Below are positions 26,529 through 35,304 of a stretch of DNA of 64,000 nt, piece by piece. The notes under the pieces are model-generated. The model made no database searches and was not told the DNA's origin. It was given only the letters and a program-made list of their open reading frames with translations. Positions within the stretch are counted from its first letter, which is position 1. The number at the start of each line of letters is the position of its first letter. The position numbers and the translations under genes are program-made. The DNA lies in contig NZ_JADQTO010000016.1 in NCBI RefSeq assembly GCF_015704865.1, positions 1-64,000 on the forward strand. Reading direction: 5' to 3'. This DNA is from Actinoplanes aureus. Its GTDB lineage: Bacteria; Actinomycetota; Actinomycetes; Mycobacteriales; Micromonosporaceae.

Positions 26529-27461
26529 TCACGGTAGCCGGTTGGTGCGGGCGTTCAGGAGGATGGCGATGTCCTTGGCCAGCTGGGTGCTTGCCTCGAT
26601 TTCGGCCTTGCGGATGGAGACGCTCTCCACGTTGAAGCCGTACGGCACGCCGAGATGTTCGCAGAAGTCGGCCAGGTCGTTGGCGATCGCGACGCACTGG
26701 CGGTAGGACTCGGCCAGCGGATCGGGGGAGTGCCGGATCGAGTTCTCCAGCCAGCGGGGGACGTCGACGCCGAGCCAGCGGACGAACTCCAGGGTCTTCA
26801 GCGAGCCGCAGAGCGAGAGCGTGAAGATGATCGTGCGGGGTTCGACGCCGCGTGCCCGGGACTCGTAGAAGTAGTCGGAGATCAGGTTCTTCGTCTCGTT
26901 GACGTGGTAGATCACCTGGGAGATGAAGAACGAGGCGCCGCGCTCCTGCTTGGCCAGCATGCGCAGGTGCTCGTCCCGGCGCTCGCCGATCGTCACCGCA
27001 CCGAGCGGCAGGTCGGGGCGGACTTCGGCGCGTAGCTCCTGGGCGCGGCGCAGGCCGGTGCGGACCTGTTTGCTGCCGGACGAGGCGCCGACGAAGACGC
27101 CGAGGACGTCGGGGCCGGCATCGGCGATCCAGTCGCGGAGCTGGTCCTCGGGGTACTTGCCGACGCAGCGGTAGATGATCACCGGCTGCCGCCATCCACT
27201 CAGGTACCCCTGGTAGAAGTGCGCCGGGTCGAGGGTGGGCAGGTACGGGAACGGCCGCTCGTCCGGGTTGCGGTCGGACTCGTCGTCGATGTCGTACAGG
27301 ATCAGGCCGTCCAGATCGAGCGCGCTGAGACGGTCCAGGGTGACCTCGGCGATCTCCTTGATCCGTTCCTCGGTGGCACTGCGCCGCGGCGGCGTGATGC
27401 TGAAGAGCAGCACGCCGCTGCGCGCCTCGGCGAGCAGATGTTGCAGGCGGGGGCGAGACAT
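26529..27461 (-). CDS. Methylenetetrahydrofolate reductase-like protein
   Basis: The 310-residue protein looks like an atypical member of the MTHFR-like TIM-barrel family: SGVLLFSITPPRRS at the N-terminus, LILYDIDDESDR, and KNLISDYFYESRARG. It lacks the classic E. coli MetF sequence, so substrate and cofactor are uncertain. The ATG at 27459-27461 is 25 bases from the stop of the upstream unknown gene on the same strand, so it is probably the last gene of the PHP-containing unit. Confidence 0.6.
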   Translation of the reverse strand: MSRPRLQHLLAEARSGVLLFSITPPRRSATEERIKEIAEVTLDRLSALDLDGLILYDIDDESDRNPDERPFPYLPTLDPAHFYQGYLSGWRQPVIIYRCVGKYPEDQLRDWIADAGPDVLGVFVGASSGSKQVRTGLRRAQELRAEVRPDLPLGAVTIGERRDEHLRMLAKQERGASFFISQVIYHVNETKNLISDYFYESRARGVEPRTIIFTLSLCGSLKTLEFVRWLGVDVPRWLENSIRHSPDPLAESYRQCVAIANDLADFCEHLGVPYGFNVESVSIRKAEIEASTQLAKDIAILLNARTNRLP

Positions 27462-27486
27462 GGTCACCACCTTAGGAAGCGCCGGA

Positions 27487-27969
27487 TCAGTGGTCGGCAC
27501 AGCAGGGGGTCGGATCCCGCCTTTCGAACGGGACCAGCCGCCCGCCGGCCGCCGGGGTGGTGACCAGAACCAGTTCACCGTCGCGGAACTGCGGCCGGAC
27601 GAAGTCGCCGGTCTCGACCACGGTCGCCGGGTCGGCCGGGCCGCTGCCCAACACCTCGACCCGGGAGATCGAGCTGCGCCGCAGGATCTCGCCGACGACG
27701 AGTTCGCCGGTGAGCCGCTCGGCGCCGGGGAAGCGTACGGCGCGCCCGGACCGCCCGGCCGAGGCGGCGTCCGCGGCGACCTGGAGCGCAGCGTCGGTGG
27801 CGAATGAACCGGCGGTCAGCAGGCTGATCGCCACGTGCGGGAAAGGCACGGCGACCAGGTGCGTGCAGGCCAGCACCGGCGCCGGGTCGAGCGACTGGAT
27901 CCAGTGGTCAGCCTCGGCCAGCGTGCGATGGCCGAGGCTGACACCGATGATCCGCGAGGCGGAACTCAT
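27487..27969 (-). CDS. Conserved protein of unknown function
   Basis: I do not recognise this 160-residue protein. It is soluble, with no signal peptide or membrane helix, and mixed alpha/beta in appearance. It ends in a cysteine-rich CCADH tail that could bind metal. Its ATG overlaps the stop of the upstream PHP gene (ATGA), and the MTHFR-like gene follows 25 bases later, so it works in that context. Confidence 0.6.
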   Translation of the reverse strand: MSSASRIIGVSLGHRTLAEADHWIQSLDPAPVLACTHLVAVPFPHVAISLLTAGSFATDAALQVAADAASAGRSGRAVRFPGAERLTGELVVGEILRRSSISRVEVLGSGPADPATVVETGDFVRPQFRDGELVLVTTPAAGGRLVPFERRDPTPCCADH

Positions 27970-29675
27970 CGAGGCAGGACCCAGATGGGGTTGGTGTAGA
28001 ACCACAGGTCACCCCACGGGTCGGCGGCACCGACCACGTCGAGCTGGGGACCGTACGGGTCGACCGAGGCGCCGAGCAGACCGGGCTGGGTGCGGTTGCC
28101 GTCGGTGCCGCGTACCCGGAGGTAGAAGGGCTTGTCGAGGCGGCCCAGGTCGTGGCTGAGCGAGATCCGCCCGCTGGTCTTGGAGATCTCGAACGACTTG
28201 ACCACGCGCGTGTCCGGCGTGGTGAAGGCGTCCTTGTCGGCGACCGGACCGGTGACCGTGCCGACGATCACGTCGACCCGCTTCAGGACCGGGATGAAGC
28301 CGGCCCAGTTCGGGATGTCCTGGAGGTCGATGTCGAGGACGAGTTCGGTCGACGTGCCCCGCTTCACCTGGAGGACACCGCCGAGCGGCGTGCCGGTGGC
28401 CGGGCGGCGGTCGCCGGTGACGCGTACCCGGGCGTCCAGGGCCTTGACCAGCCGGCCGTGGTCGACCCAGACGCGGCCGGCGCGCAGCCCGTCCATGACC
28501 GCCTTGTACGAGAACGACGACGAGCCCACGTTGGTACGCCCGTAGTAGCCCGGCCAGAAGTCGCCGGCCTGAGTGTTGACCGTCCCGGTGTAGACCGGGT
28601 CGTTGTACTTGCCGTTGGCGTTGAAGTCGCTGCCCGGCCCGCGGTCGGTCTGGTCCAGGTAGTTGACGTGGCTGTCCGAGTTGACGGTGATCCACCACGC
28701 CTTGCCCTCGGCGAGCAGGCTGTCCCAGAGGCCGCCGACCGTGGCGGTCATCCAGTCGAAGCCGCCCCAGGTGCGGTAGCTCTCCAGCGGGTAGCCGGCG
28801 AACGACGCGGCCGACGGGTTGTTGTCGTAGTAACCGCGGGCGCCGCCGCGACCGTTCGGGGCGGGAATGCCGGCGGCCTGGTGGCCGGGCGCGCCCTCGA
28901 AGCCGATGGCGACGGTCGGGTCGGCGTCGCGCCAGTTGCGGATCTCGTGCGGCGAGTCGATGCCGCGCCGGGCGGGGTGGTTGGCGAGGAACAGCGCGCC
29001 GTCGATCTTGCGCTTGCGCACCTGCTCGCCGAGGAACTGGATGCCGGCGATCGCCATGGCCTCGTTCTGGGCGGTGGTGTTGGTGGCGGGCAGCAGCGAG
29101 CCGTCGTAGGCGTTCTCGAACGCCTTGAGAACCTCGACCTCGTTCTTGCCCGGGTGCACGAAGACGGTGGCGTGCTCGGCGGCCGGGATGTTCCACTCCA
29201 GACCCTGGAAGGTCAGCAGGCCGGGAAGTGAAGAGCGGGTCTTCACGATGTCCGGGTTGACCTTGTCCACGCCGATCTTCGCGTGGGTGGCGCTGCCGTG
29301 GTCGGTGATGACGATCCAGTCCAGCCCGAAGGCTTGCCCGTGACGGGCCTGGTCGATCACCCGGTACTGGGCGTCCGAGCTGTACTGGGTGTGGATGTGG
29401 TGATCGCCGGCGAGCCAGCGGAAGCCGCCCTTCTCGCTGCCTCCACCGACGTCGCCGTGGGTGTGCGGCAGCCCGGCGGCCGCGGCGGCACCCGGCCGAC
29501 CGAGCACGGAAGCGGCGGCTCCGGCGCCGAGCAGGCCGGCGCCGAGCAGGAAACGGCGGCGGGTCGCCTCGGACGGGGACAGCTCAGCAGCGGGAACGGA
29601 GAGATCGAGGGCCTCAGGAAGGTCGCCCCCGCTGGCGTCGGACGTGTGGTGATGGTGGTCGTGGCCGTGACCCAT
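27966..29675 (-). CDS. Tat-exported PHP domain metal-dependent hydrolase with His-rich N-terminus
   Basis: The 569-residue protein has a twin-arginine signal (RRRFLLGAG, residues 39-47, then a hydrophobic run and AAAAA). It is preceded by an unusual 38-residue extension starting MGHGHDHHHHTSDASGG. The mature part carries PHP motifs DHHIHTQYSSDA (from residue 91), VITDHGS and further His/Asp motifs (NHPARR, NSDSHVNY), so it is probably a phosphoesterase or phosphatase. A beta-rich C-terminus follows. AGGAGAAC precedes the ATG. It lies 98 bases downstream of the ECF T gene and may be co-expressed. Confidence 0.8.
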   Translation of the reverse strand: MGHGHDHHHHTSDASGGDLPEALDLSVPAAELSPSEATRRRFLLGAGLLGAGAAASVLGRPGAAAAAGLPHTHGDVGGGSEKGGFRWLAGDHHIHTQYSSDAQYRVIDQARHGQAFGLDWIVITDHGSATHAKIGVDKVNPDIVKTRSSLPGLLTFQGLEWNIPAAEHATVFVHPGKNEVEVLKAFENAYDGSLLPATNTTAQNEAMAIAGIQFLGEQVRKRKIDGALFLANHPARRGIDSPHEIRNWRDADPTVAIGFEGAPGHQAAGIPAPNGRGGARGYYDNNPSAASFAGYPLESYRTWGGFDWMTATVGGLWDSLLAEGKAWWITVNSDSHVNYLDQTDRGPGSDFNANGKYNDPVYTGTVNTQAGDFWPGYYGRTNVGSSSFSYKAVMDGLRAGRVWVDHGRLVKALDARVRVTGDRRPATGTPLGGVLQVKRGTSTELVLDIDLQDIPNWAGFIPVLKRVDVIVGTVTGPVADKDAFTTPDTRVVKSFEISKTSGRISLSHDLGRLDKPFYLRVRGTDGNRTQPGLLGASVDPYGPQLDVVGAADPWGDLWFYTNPIWVLPR

Positions 29676-29772
29676 GGAGGTGTTCTCCTACGAAGATCGC
29701 TCGGGTGTCGGCGTCACCCTCGTCCGAACAGGACAACACCCGCTGTCGATCTCGTAACCGCCCGGCGAACGG

Positions 29773-30576
29773 TCAGCCGACAATCGGCCGGAAAACGCCA
29801 AGCGCCACGGTGACCGCCAGGATCGCGGCGGACGCCACGCCGGCGCAGGCCAGCAGGGCGGTGTCGGCGCCGGTGAAGTGCTGCCGGCGGGCGTACGTCC
29901 GGGGCACGCCGGAGTCGAAGCCGCGCGCGTCCATCGCCACCGAGAGCCGGACCCCGCGCCGCAACGCCCCGACCAGCAACGCGAACGCCGTCGAGGCGAA
30001 CAGCCGCACTTTCGCGACGGGGTTGCGGCCGGCGTCCACGCCCCGGGCCCGCCGGGCCAGGGTGAGCGCGTGCCACTCCTGGGCCAGCAGCGGCAGCAGC
30101 CGGAACGCGGCAAGCGCGCCGAGCGCGAAGCGGGCCGGCGCCTTCGCGTTCTGCACCAGCGCGTCGGCCAGGTCGGTGGGATCGGTGGTGGCGAACACGA
30201 TGATGCCCGGCAGCGCCACCGCGAAGATCCGCAGGATCAGCCCGGTGGCGGTGGCGAGCACTCCGGTGGTGACCTCGAACGGCCCGGCGGAGAACAGCAG
30301 CTCGCCGCTCCGGTCGGCGGCGAACAGCACCATCGTGACCAGCACACCGACCGCGGCGAGCAGCAGCGGTGCCGCCCGGCGGGCCAGCACCCGGTAGCGG
30401 ACGCCGAAGAACGGGAGCAGTACCAGCTCCACGAGCAGGGCGATCGCCGGCGTCAGGGGATCGACCGTGGAGACCAGCGGCAGCGAGAAGAGCAGCGCGG
30501 CGCCCAGCTTGGCGACCGGATTGCGGCGGGCGAGCGGCGCCGACGGGTCGGCCACCGGTTCGAAGACGAGCGTCAC
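29773..30576 (-). CDS. ykoC: ECF transporter transmembrane (T) component, YkoC type
   Basis: EcfT couples the ATPases to the substrate-binding S component. The 267-residue protein has about six membrane helices and two Ala-Arg-Gly coupling motifs (RRARGVD and AMDARGFD). The GTG start overlaps the stop of the ATPase gene by four bases. The order S, A, T behind a TPP riboswitch matches YkoEDC-type transporters for hydroxymethylpyrimidine or thiamin. Confidence 0.9.
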   Translation of the reverse strand: MTLVFEPVADPSAPLARRNPVAKLGAALLFSLPLVSTVDPLTPAIALLVELVLLPFFGVRYRVLARRAAPLLLAAVGVLVTMVLFAADRSGELLFSAGPFEVTTGVLATATGLILRIFAVALPGIIVFATTDPTDLADALVQNAKAPARFALGALAAFRLLPLLAQEWHALTLARRARGVDAGRNPVAKVRLFASTAFALLVGALRRGVRLSVAMDARGFDSGVPRTYARRQHFTGADTALLACAGVASAAILAVTVALGVFRPIVG

Positions 30577-32057
30577 GGAAGCAACCTCCGCGGCAGCGGC
30601 GCCGGCTCCGCGGCGCCGAGCGGAACGACGCGGTCGGCGAGCGTACGCACGAACGCGTCATCGTGCGTGACCGCGACGATCCCGTGCCCCTCCGCACGCA
30701 GGCCGGCCAGCAGATCGACCAGCTCCCGCCAGGTGCGGCGGTCCTGTCCGAAGGTCGGTTCGTCGAGGACCAGCAGCCGCGGCGCGGTGGCCAGCGCGGT
30801 GGCGACGCTCAGCCGCCGGGCCTCACCGCCGGAAAGCGTGTACGGGTTGGCCGCCGCCAGTTTCGTCAGCCGGAGCCGGTCCAGCAGATCGTCCACGATC
30901 CGCCGCACCTCGTCCGGGGATCTGCCGACCCGGCGCGGTCCGAGTGCCAGCTCGTCGGCGACCCGGCTGGTGACGAACTGGTGCTCCGGGTTCTGAAAGA
31001 CCGATCCGATCCGCTGGGTCAGCGTCGCGGCCCGCCACCGGTGCGGGGGCTGCCTGTCCCCGAACGCCTCGATCCGGCCCGAAGCGGGCGCCAGCAGGCC
31101 GCCCAGCAGCAGCGCCAGGGTGGACTTGCCGGCGCCGTTGGGTCCGGTGACGGCCACCACCTCACCCGCTCCGGCGGCGATCGAGACGGGGGCGAGCCGA
31201 CCGGGCACGGTGACGTGCTCCGCGCGTACCAGATCGGGGTCTGCTTTTGTGGTGGCCTTGACCGGCGGGGTGCTGAACCCGGGCACCCAGACGCCTTCGT
31301 CCGCCAGCTTGTCGCCGTAGGCGGCGAAGATCATTTCAGGCGCGCCGTCGGCGCGCACGCCGCCGCCCGGTTCCAGGACCACCACGCGGTCGACCAGCGT
31401 GAGTGCCTCGGCCACCCGGTGTTCCACGATGATCAGCGTGGTTTCCGGGCCGGTGGCCCGGGCCACCGCTTCGCGGATCAGTTCGGCGCCGGACGGGTCC
31501 AGGTTGGCGGTCGGCTCGTCGAGCAGCAGGAGACCGGGGCGCAGGGCGAGGACCCCGGCGAGGGCGAGGCGCTGCGCCTCGCCGCCGGAGAGCGCCGAGG
31601 TGGAGCGAGTGATCGGGTACGGGAAGCCGACGCGATCGAGCGCGTCGCTGACCCGCGGCCAGATCTCCCCGGCCGGCACTCCCCGGTTCTCACACCCGAA
31701 CGCCACGTCATCGCCGCTGCGGGCCATCACCAGCTGGGTCTGCGGATCCTGGAAGACGATGCCGACCTGGAACTGTGCTGCCGCTGACGCCTGGTCCTCC
31801 GGACGGCGAGGGAAACCCGACGACCGGAAAGCCTTGAGCGGACTGATCCCGTCGATCTCGATGGTTCCCTCGGACTCGCCGGAGTCCTCCGGCAGCAGGC
31901 CGGCCAGCGCGGCGAGCAGGGTGCTCTTGCCGGCCCCGGAGGGACCGAGCAGCAGCACCCGCTCGCCGTGCCGGATGTGCAGGTCGAGCTCGCGCACCGC
32001 CCAGGCGCGGCGCCCGGCGTGCCGCCACCCGAAGCCGCGGAGCTGAACCTCACTCAT
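30573..32057 (-). CDS. ykoD: ECF transporter tandem ATPase (A component), YkoD type
   Basis: This single 494-residue protein contains two ABC ATPase modules. Walker A motifs lie at residues 38-46 (GPSGAGKST) and about 307-315 (GPNGAGKST), and there are two signature motifs (LSGGEAQRLALAGVLAL and LSGGEARRLSVATALA) and two Walker B regions (LLLDEPTANLD, LVLDEPTFGQD). It powers uptake together with the T and S components. It starts three bases after the stop of the S gene. Confidence 0.93.
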   Translation of the reverse strand: MSEVQLRGFGWRHAGRRAWAVRELDLHIRHGERVLLLGPSGAGKSTLLAALAGLLPEDSGESEGTIEIDGISPLKAFRSSGFPRRPEDQASAAAQFQVGIVFQDPQTQLVMARSGDDVAFGCENRGVPAGEIWPRVSDALDRVGFPYPITRSTSALSGGEAQRLALAGVLALRPGLLLLDEPTANLDPSGAELIREAVARATGPETTLIIVEHRVAEALTLVDRVVVLEPGGGVRADGAPEMIFAAYGDKLADEGVWVPGFSTPPVKATTKADPDLVRAEHVTVPGRLAPVSIAAGAGEVVAVTGPNGAGKSTLALLLGGLLAPASGRIEAFGDRQPPHRWRAATLTQRIGSVFQNPEHQFVTSRVADELALGPRRVGRSPDEVRRIVDDLLDRLRLTKLAAANPYTLSGGEARRLSVATALATAPRLLVLDEPTFGQDRRTWRELVDLLAGLRAEGHGIVAVTHDDAFVRTLADRVVPLGAAEPAPLPRRLLP

Positions 32058-32060
32058 GAA

Positions 32061-32651
32061 TCAGATCAGTGCCCGGTCCCGGCCCGCTCCGAACCGATCG
32101 AGCACCCCGGTCGGCGCCAGCGCCCGGACCAGCGCCCAGCTGCCCAGGCCGGCGAGCACGGCACCGCTGACCACGGTCAGCAGCGCGTAGGGGATCCGGT
32201 ACGACCAGAGCGCGGTCTCCGAGTTCCACGCGAAGAAGTCGAAGATCGCCGCGCTCAGGCCGGTCAGCGCGCCGGCGAGCAGCGCGGCCGGCAGCCGGAA
32301 CGAGCGGTAGCGCAGGGCCGCGAAGGCCAGCTCGGCGCCGAGACCCTGGAGCAGGCCCTGCGGGATGACGGTCGCGCCCCAGGCGTTGCCGAGCAGGGCG
32401 GAGATGATCGCCGCGACCAGCTCGGTGTAGATCGAGGCGCCCGGCTTGCGGATGATCAGGCCGCCCAGGACCGCCGGCATCAGCCAGACGCCGTAGAGCA
32501 GCGTCTGCGCGGGCGGGAAAAAGGCGAAGGCGCTCTCGGTGACGCTCCAGACCGTGTTCCAGGCCCAGAAGATCACGCCGAACGCGACGGCGATGACCGA
32601 GGCGATCACGACGTCTATCGTGCGCCAACGGTTCGAGTCGGTATTTTTCAT
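32061..32651 (-). CDS. ykoE: ECF transporter substrate-binding (S) component, YkoE family
   Basis: The 196-residue membrane protein has five or six helices and matches YkoE (TIDVVIASVIAVAFGVIFWAWN, PAVLGGLIIRKPG, PQGLLQGLGAELAF). YkoE members bind hydroxymethylpyrimidine or thiamin. The ATG at 32649-32651 has GGGAGG six bases upstream, and that site is embedded in the riboswitch expression platform. The upstream extension of the frame runs through the riboswitch and is rejected. Confidence 0.92.
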   Translation of the reverse strand: MKNTDSNRWRTIDVVIASVIAVAFGVIFWAWNTVWSVTESAFAFFPPAQTLLYGVWLMPAVLGGLIIRKPGASIYTELVAAIISALLGNAWGATVIPQGLLQGLGAELAFAALRYRSFRLPAALLAGALTGLSAAIFDFFAWNSETALWSYRIPYALLTVVSGAVLAGLGSWALVRALAPTGVLDRFGAGRDRALI

Positions 32652-32655
32652 TAAA

Positions 32656-32683
32656 CGCCTCCCAGCGGGTACCGGGAGGAGAC
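32656..32683 (-). promoter_or_regulatory. Shine-Dalgarno-sequestering helix of the TPP riboswitch
   Basis: On the minus strand the CCTCCC at 32674-32679 can pair with the GGGAGG at 32658-32663 that is the ribosome binding site of the S gene. The switch therefore probably controls translation rather than termination. No poly-U terminator is visible. Confidence 0.65.
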
Positions 32684-32736
32684 GCACGCCGCGACCCCGG
32701 GCGGCGGTGCCCGGAGACGGCGCGGCTGGGAAAGAC

Positions 32737-32824
32737 CGAACTTCCTGCGCTGGCATTACCCAGATCAGGTGCGAGGGTCTGCGGGCTGGCCCGCACTCTC
32801 AGCGCTGTGCGCTCCCCTGTCGGA
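32737..32824 (-). promoter_or_regulatory. TPP (thiamin pyrophosphate) riboswitch aptamer
   Basis: Read on the minus strand, the conserved THI-box elements appear in order: CTGAGAGTGCGGGCC, then GACCCTCGCACCTGATC, then TGGGTAATGCCAGCG and GGAAGTT. Binding of thiamin pyrophosphate should shut off the YkoEDC genes that begin 86 bases downstream. Confidence 0.95.
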
Positions 32825-32902
32825 ACGAGAACAAGTCTCGTTGGATGTGCTTCGATGACGCTAACACCCAGGTAGCGGCGTGGCACAGGGAGGGAAGGTC
32901 AC

Positions 32903-33715
32903 ATGGAGATCAAGGCCCGTGGGCTGACGTTCGACGTGTACGAGGGCGGACCCGAGGACGGCGATCCGGTACTGCTGCTGCACGGCTTCCCACAGGACCA
33001 CCGCGAATTCGACCTGCTGGTTCCCCGGCTCCAGGCGGCCGGCCTGCGCACGTACGCCATGGACCAGCGTGGCTACTCACCCGGCGCCCGGCCGGCCGAG
33101 GTGTCCGCGTACCGGATCAGCGAGATGGTCGCCGACGCCCTCGCCGTGCTGGACGCCGTCGGCGCCGACCGGGCGCACGTGGTCGGCCACGACTGGGGCG
33201 CGAACATCGGCTGGCTGCTCGCCGCCCGGCACCCGGACCGGGTGCGGACGCTCACCGCGATCTCGGTGCCGCACCCGCGCGCGCTGATGCTGGCCCTGCG
33301 TGTCCGCCCGTCGCAGAAGGCCCGGTTCGCCTACACCCAGGTGTTCCGGTCGCCGATCGCCGAGCGGCTGCTGCTGGCCCGCAACGGCACGATGCTGCGC
33401 TGGATGCTGCGCCCGCTGCACCACGCCGAGCAGTACGTCGAGGCGATGCACGAGCCGGGGCGGCTCACCGGCGGGCTGAACTGGTACCGCGCCATCTCCG
33501 CCGATCAGCTGGCCACGACCGGTGTGGTGAAGGTGCCGACCACCTATGTGTGGAGTGATCGGGACGGTGTGGTCGGGCTGACCGCCGCGTTGCGTACCGC
33601 GGACTGGGTGGAAGGTGACTATCAGCTGGTGGCGATGAAAGGCGTCAGTCACTGGGTGCCGGAACAGGCGCCACGTGAACTGGCTGACGCGGTGCTGGCA
33701 CGCATCGGCGTTTGA
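32903..33715 (+). CDS. Alpha/beta hydrolase, epoxide-hydrolase-like
   Basis: The 270-residue protein has HGFPQDHREFD (oxyanion motif), nucleophile Asp97 in GHDWGA and a C-terminal catalytic His in GVSHWVPE. This is the pattern of soluble epoxide hydrolases or dehalogenases; the substrate is unknown. The ATG follows GGAGGGAAGG. It is divergent from the TPP riboswitch transcript with about 80 bases between. Confidence 0.88.
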   Translation: MEIKARGLTFDVYEGGPEDGDPVLLLHGFPQDHREFDLLVPRLQAAGLRTYAMDQRGYSPGARPAEVSAYRISEMVADALAVLDAVGADRAHVVGHDWGANIGWLLAARHPDRVRTLTAISVPHPRALMLALRVRPSQKARFAYTQVFRSPIAERLLLARNGTMLRWMLRPLHHAEQYVEAMHEPGRLTGGLNWYRAISADQLATTGVVKVPTTYVWSDRDGVVGLTAALRTADWVEGDYQLVAMKGVSHWVPEQAPRELADAVLARIGV

Positions 33716-33746
33716 CCATAAGCGCGTGGGGGAACGCTGCCGCGGT

Positions 33747-34283
33747 ATGGCAGTCGAAACACCTTCCTCCCGCAAAAATCAATCCCGTGAGACCGAGAAG
33801 GAGCGCTGGGATCGCAACTTCGCAGACCTGTTGCAGGAACTGCGGGTCGCGCAGACCGGTGTGCAGATCCTCTTCGCCTTCCTGCTGACCCTGCCGTTCA
33901 GCAGCGGTTTCCCGCAGGCCACGAACTTCCAGAAGGACACCTACATCGTGGCGCTGATCAGCGCGGCGTTCGCCACCGCGATGATCATCTCGCCGGTCGC
34001 CTTCCACCGGGCGCTGTTCCGGCAGGGCCGCAAGCCCGAGCTGGTCCGGTACGCCCACAAGATGGCCTCCGGCGGCCTCGCCTTCATGTTGATCTCGATG
34101 GTCAGCAGCGTCCTGCTGATCACCGACTACGTGCTGAACTGGAAGTGGGCCATCCCGCTGACCGTGATCACCGCCGGGTGGTTCCTCACCTACTGGGCCC
34201 TGCTGCCGTTCGCACACCGCGAATGGGGCGAGGAAGAGGAAGGCGACGAGTACGACGAGGGCTCACCGGCGACTTCCTCGTAG
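33747..34283 (+). CDS. DUF6328-type membrane protein
   Basis: The 178-residue protein has a polar basic N-terminus, then four membrane helices starting around residues 35, 65, 110 and 140. It begins the conserved region at FADLLQELRVAQTGVQILFAFLLTLPFS. Its function is unknown. The C-terminal tail is acidic (EEEEGDEYDEG). Its last 21 bases overlap the convergent gene. Confidence 0.72.
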   Translation: MAVETPSSRKNQSRETEKERWDRNFADLLQELRVAQTGVQILFAFLLTLPFSSGFPQATNFQKDTYIVALISAAFATAMIISPVAFHRALFRQGRKPELVRYAHKMASGGLAFMLISMVSSVLLITDYVLNWKWAIPLTVITAGWFLTYWALLPFAHREWGEEEEGDEYDEGSPATSS

Positions 34284-34871
34284 GCCGAGCTGGCGGAGCT
34301 CCAGTGCGGCGAGCGCGTCCACCGCTTCGGCGTCGCCGGCCCGCCAGCTCTGCGCGATGTCCGGGCCCAGCTTGGCCAGCTCGTTCAGCGGGCGGCCGGC
34401 CAGGGCCCGGAGCGCCAGCAGGTCCCGGCCGGCCGGGTCGTCGCGGACCGCGGCGGCCACCCCGGCCCGGCGGATCCAGCGCAGCCGCAGCGGCAGCCAG
34501 AGGAAGAGCACCAGCGCCAGCGGTACCGCGATCGCGACCAGCGGCAGGACCAGGGCCAGCTGGTCGACGAACTCCTGCTGCTGCCGGCCGGCGTCGGCGA
34601 TCGCCCGGGCGGCGTCCGCGGCCTTCGTGAACGGTTCGGTGAGGTCGTCGCCGACCACCGGCACGTCACCGACCTTGTTGCCGGCGTCGGCCAGATTGTC
34701 GGCGATGCCGCTACCGGCCCCCTCCAGCTTCTGGCCCGGTACGGCCAGCTTCTCGACCATGTCGTGGATCCAGAACGCGACCCGGATCCACAGGTAGACC
34801 CAGAGGACGACGAGGATGTCGGTGATCAGCTGACGGAGGGCGACGGGGACGCGGTCGGCGTAGAACTTCAC
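34263..34871 (-). CDS. Two-helix membrane protein of unknown function
   Basis: I do not recognise this 202-residue protein. It has a membrane helix near the N-terminus (ITDILVVLWVYLWIRVAFWI), an Ala/Gly/Asp-rich middle that looks extracytoplasmic, and a second helix (LVLPLVAIAVPLALVLFLWL) followed by a cytoplasmic region. The GTG start at 34871 lies 16 bases after the zur stop on the same strand, so it may be read through from the zinc operon. Confidence 0.65.
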   Translation of the reverse strand: MKFYADRVPVALRQLITDILVVLWVYLWIRVAFWIHDMVEKLAVPGQKLEGAGSGIADNLADAGNKVGDVPVVGDDLTEPFTKAADAARAIADAGRQQQEFVDQLALVLPLVAIAVPLALVLFLWLPLRLRWIRRAGVAAAVRDDPAGRDLLALRALAGRPLNELAKLGPDIAQSWRAGDAEAVDALAALELRQLGLRGSRR

Positions 34872-34887
34872 CCCGGAAGGTTCCCAC

Positions 34888-35304
34888 TCAGCTCTTGGCG
34901 GCGCATTCCGGGCAGGTACCGAAGATCTCCATCGTGTGCGAGACGTCGACGAAGCCGTGCTGACCGGCCACCTTGTCGGCCCAGGACTCCACCGCCGGGC
35001 CGGCCACCTCGACGGTCCGCCCGCAGGACCGGCACACCAGGTGATGGTGATGCCCCTGGCTACACCGCCGGTACAGGTGCTCCCCGCCGGGCGGCCGCAT
35101 CACGTCGATCTCACCGGCGTCGGCGAGTCCCTGCAACGTCCGGTACACCGTGGTCAGGCCCACCCGCTCACCCCGGTCGCGGAGCATCGCGTGCAGGTCC
35201 TGTGCGCTGTGGAAACCCTCGGTCTCGGCGAGGACGGCGCTGACCGCGCTGCGCTGCTTGGTGTTGCGGGGTGCTCCGGTCTCAGAAGGCACTGTGGGGT
35301 TCAC
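34888..35304 (-). CDS. zur: Zinc uptake regulator Zur (Fur family)
   Basis: The 138-residue Fur-family repressor has a winged helix (TTVYRTLQGLADAGEI), a His-rich metal region (GHHHHLVC) and structural zinc cysteines C91/C94 and C131/C134. It is assigned as Zur because it ends the znu operon and a Zur-type palindrome lies before znuA. The GTG start shares one base with the stop of the ArsR gene. It probably represses its own operon when zinc is ample. Confidence 0.92.
   Translation of the reverse strand: MNPTVPSETGAPRNTKQRSAVSAVLAETEGFHSAQDLHAMLRDRGERVGLTTVYRTLQGLADAGEIDVMRPPGGEHLYRRCSQGHHHHLVCRSCGRTVEVAGPAVESWADKVAGQHGFVDVSHTMEIFGTCPECAAKS

Noticed and set aside
27462..27578. Longer N-terminus for the MTHFR-like protein
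   Set aside because: The extra 39 residues run into the coding end of the upstream gene, and family-like sequence starts after the ATG at 27459-27461.
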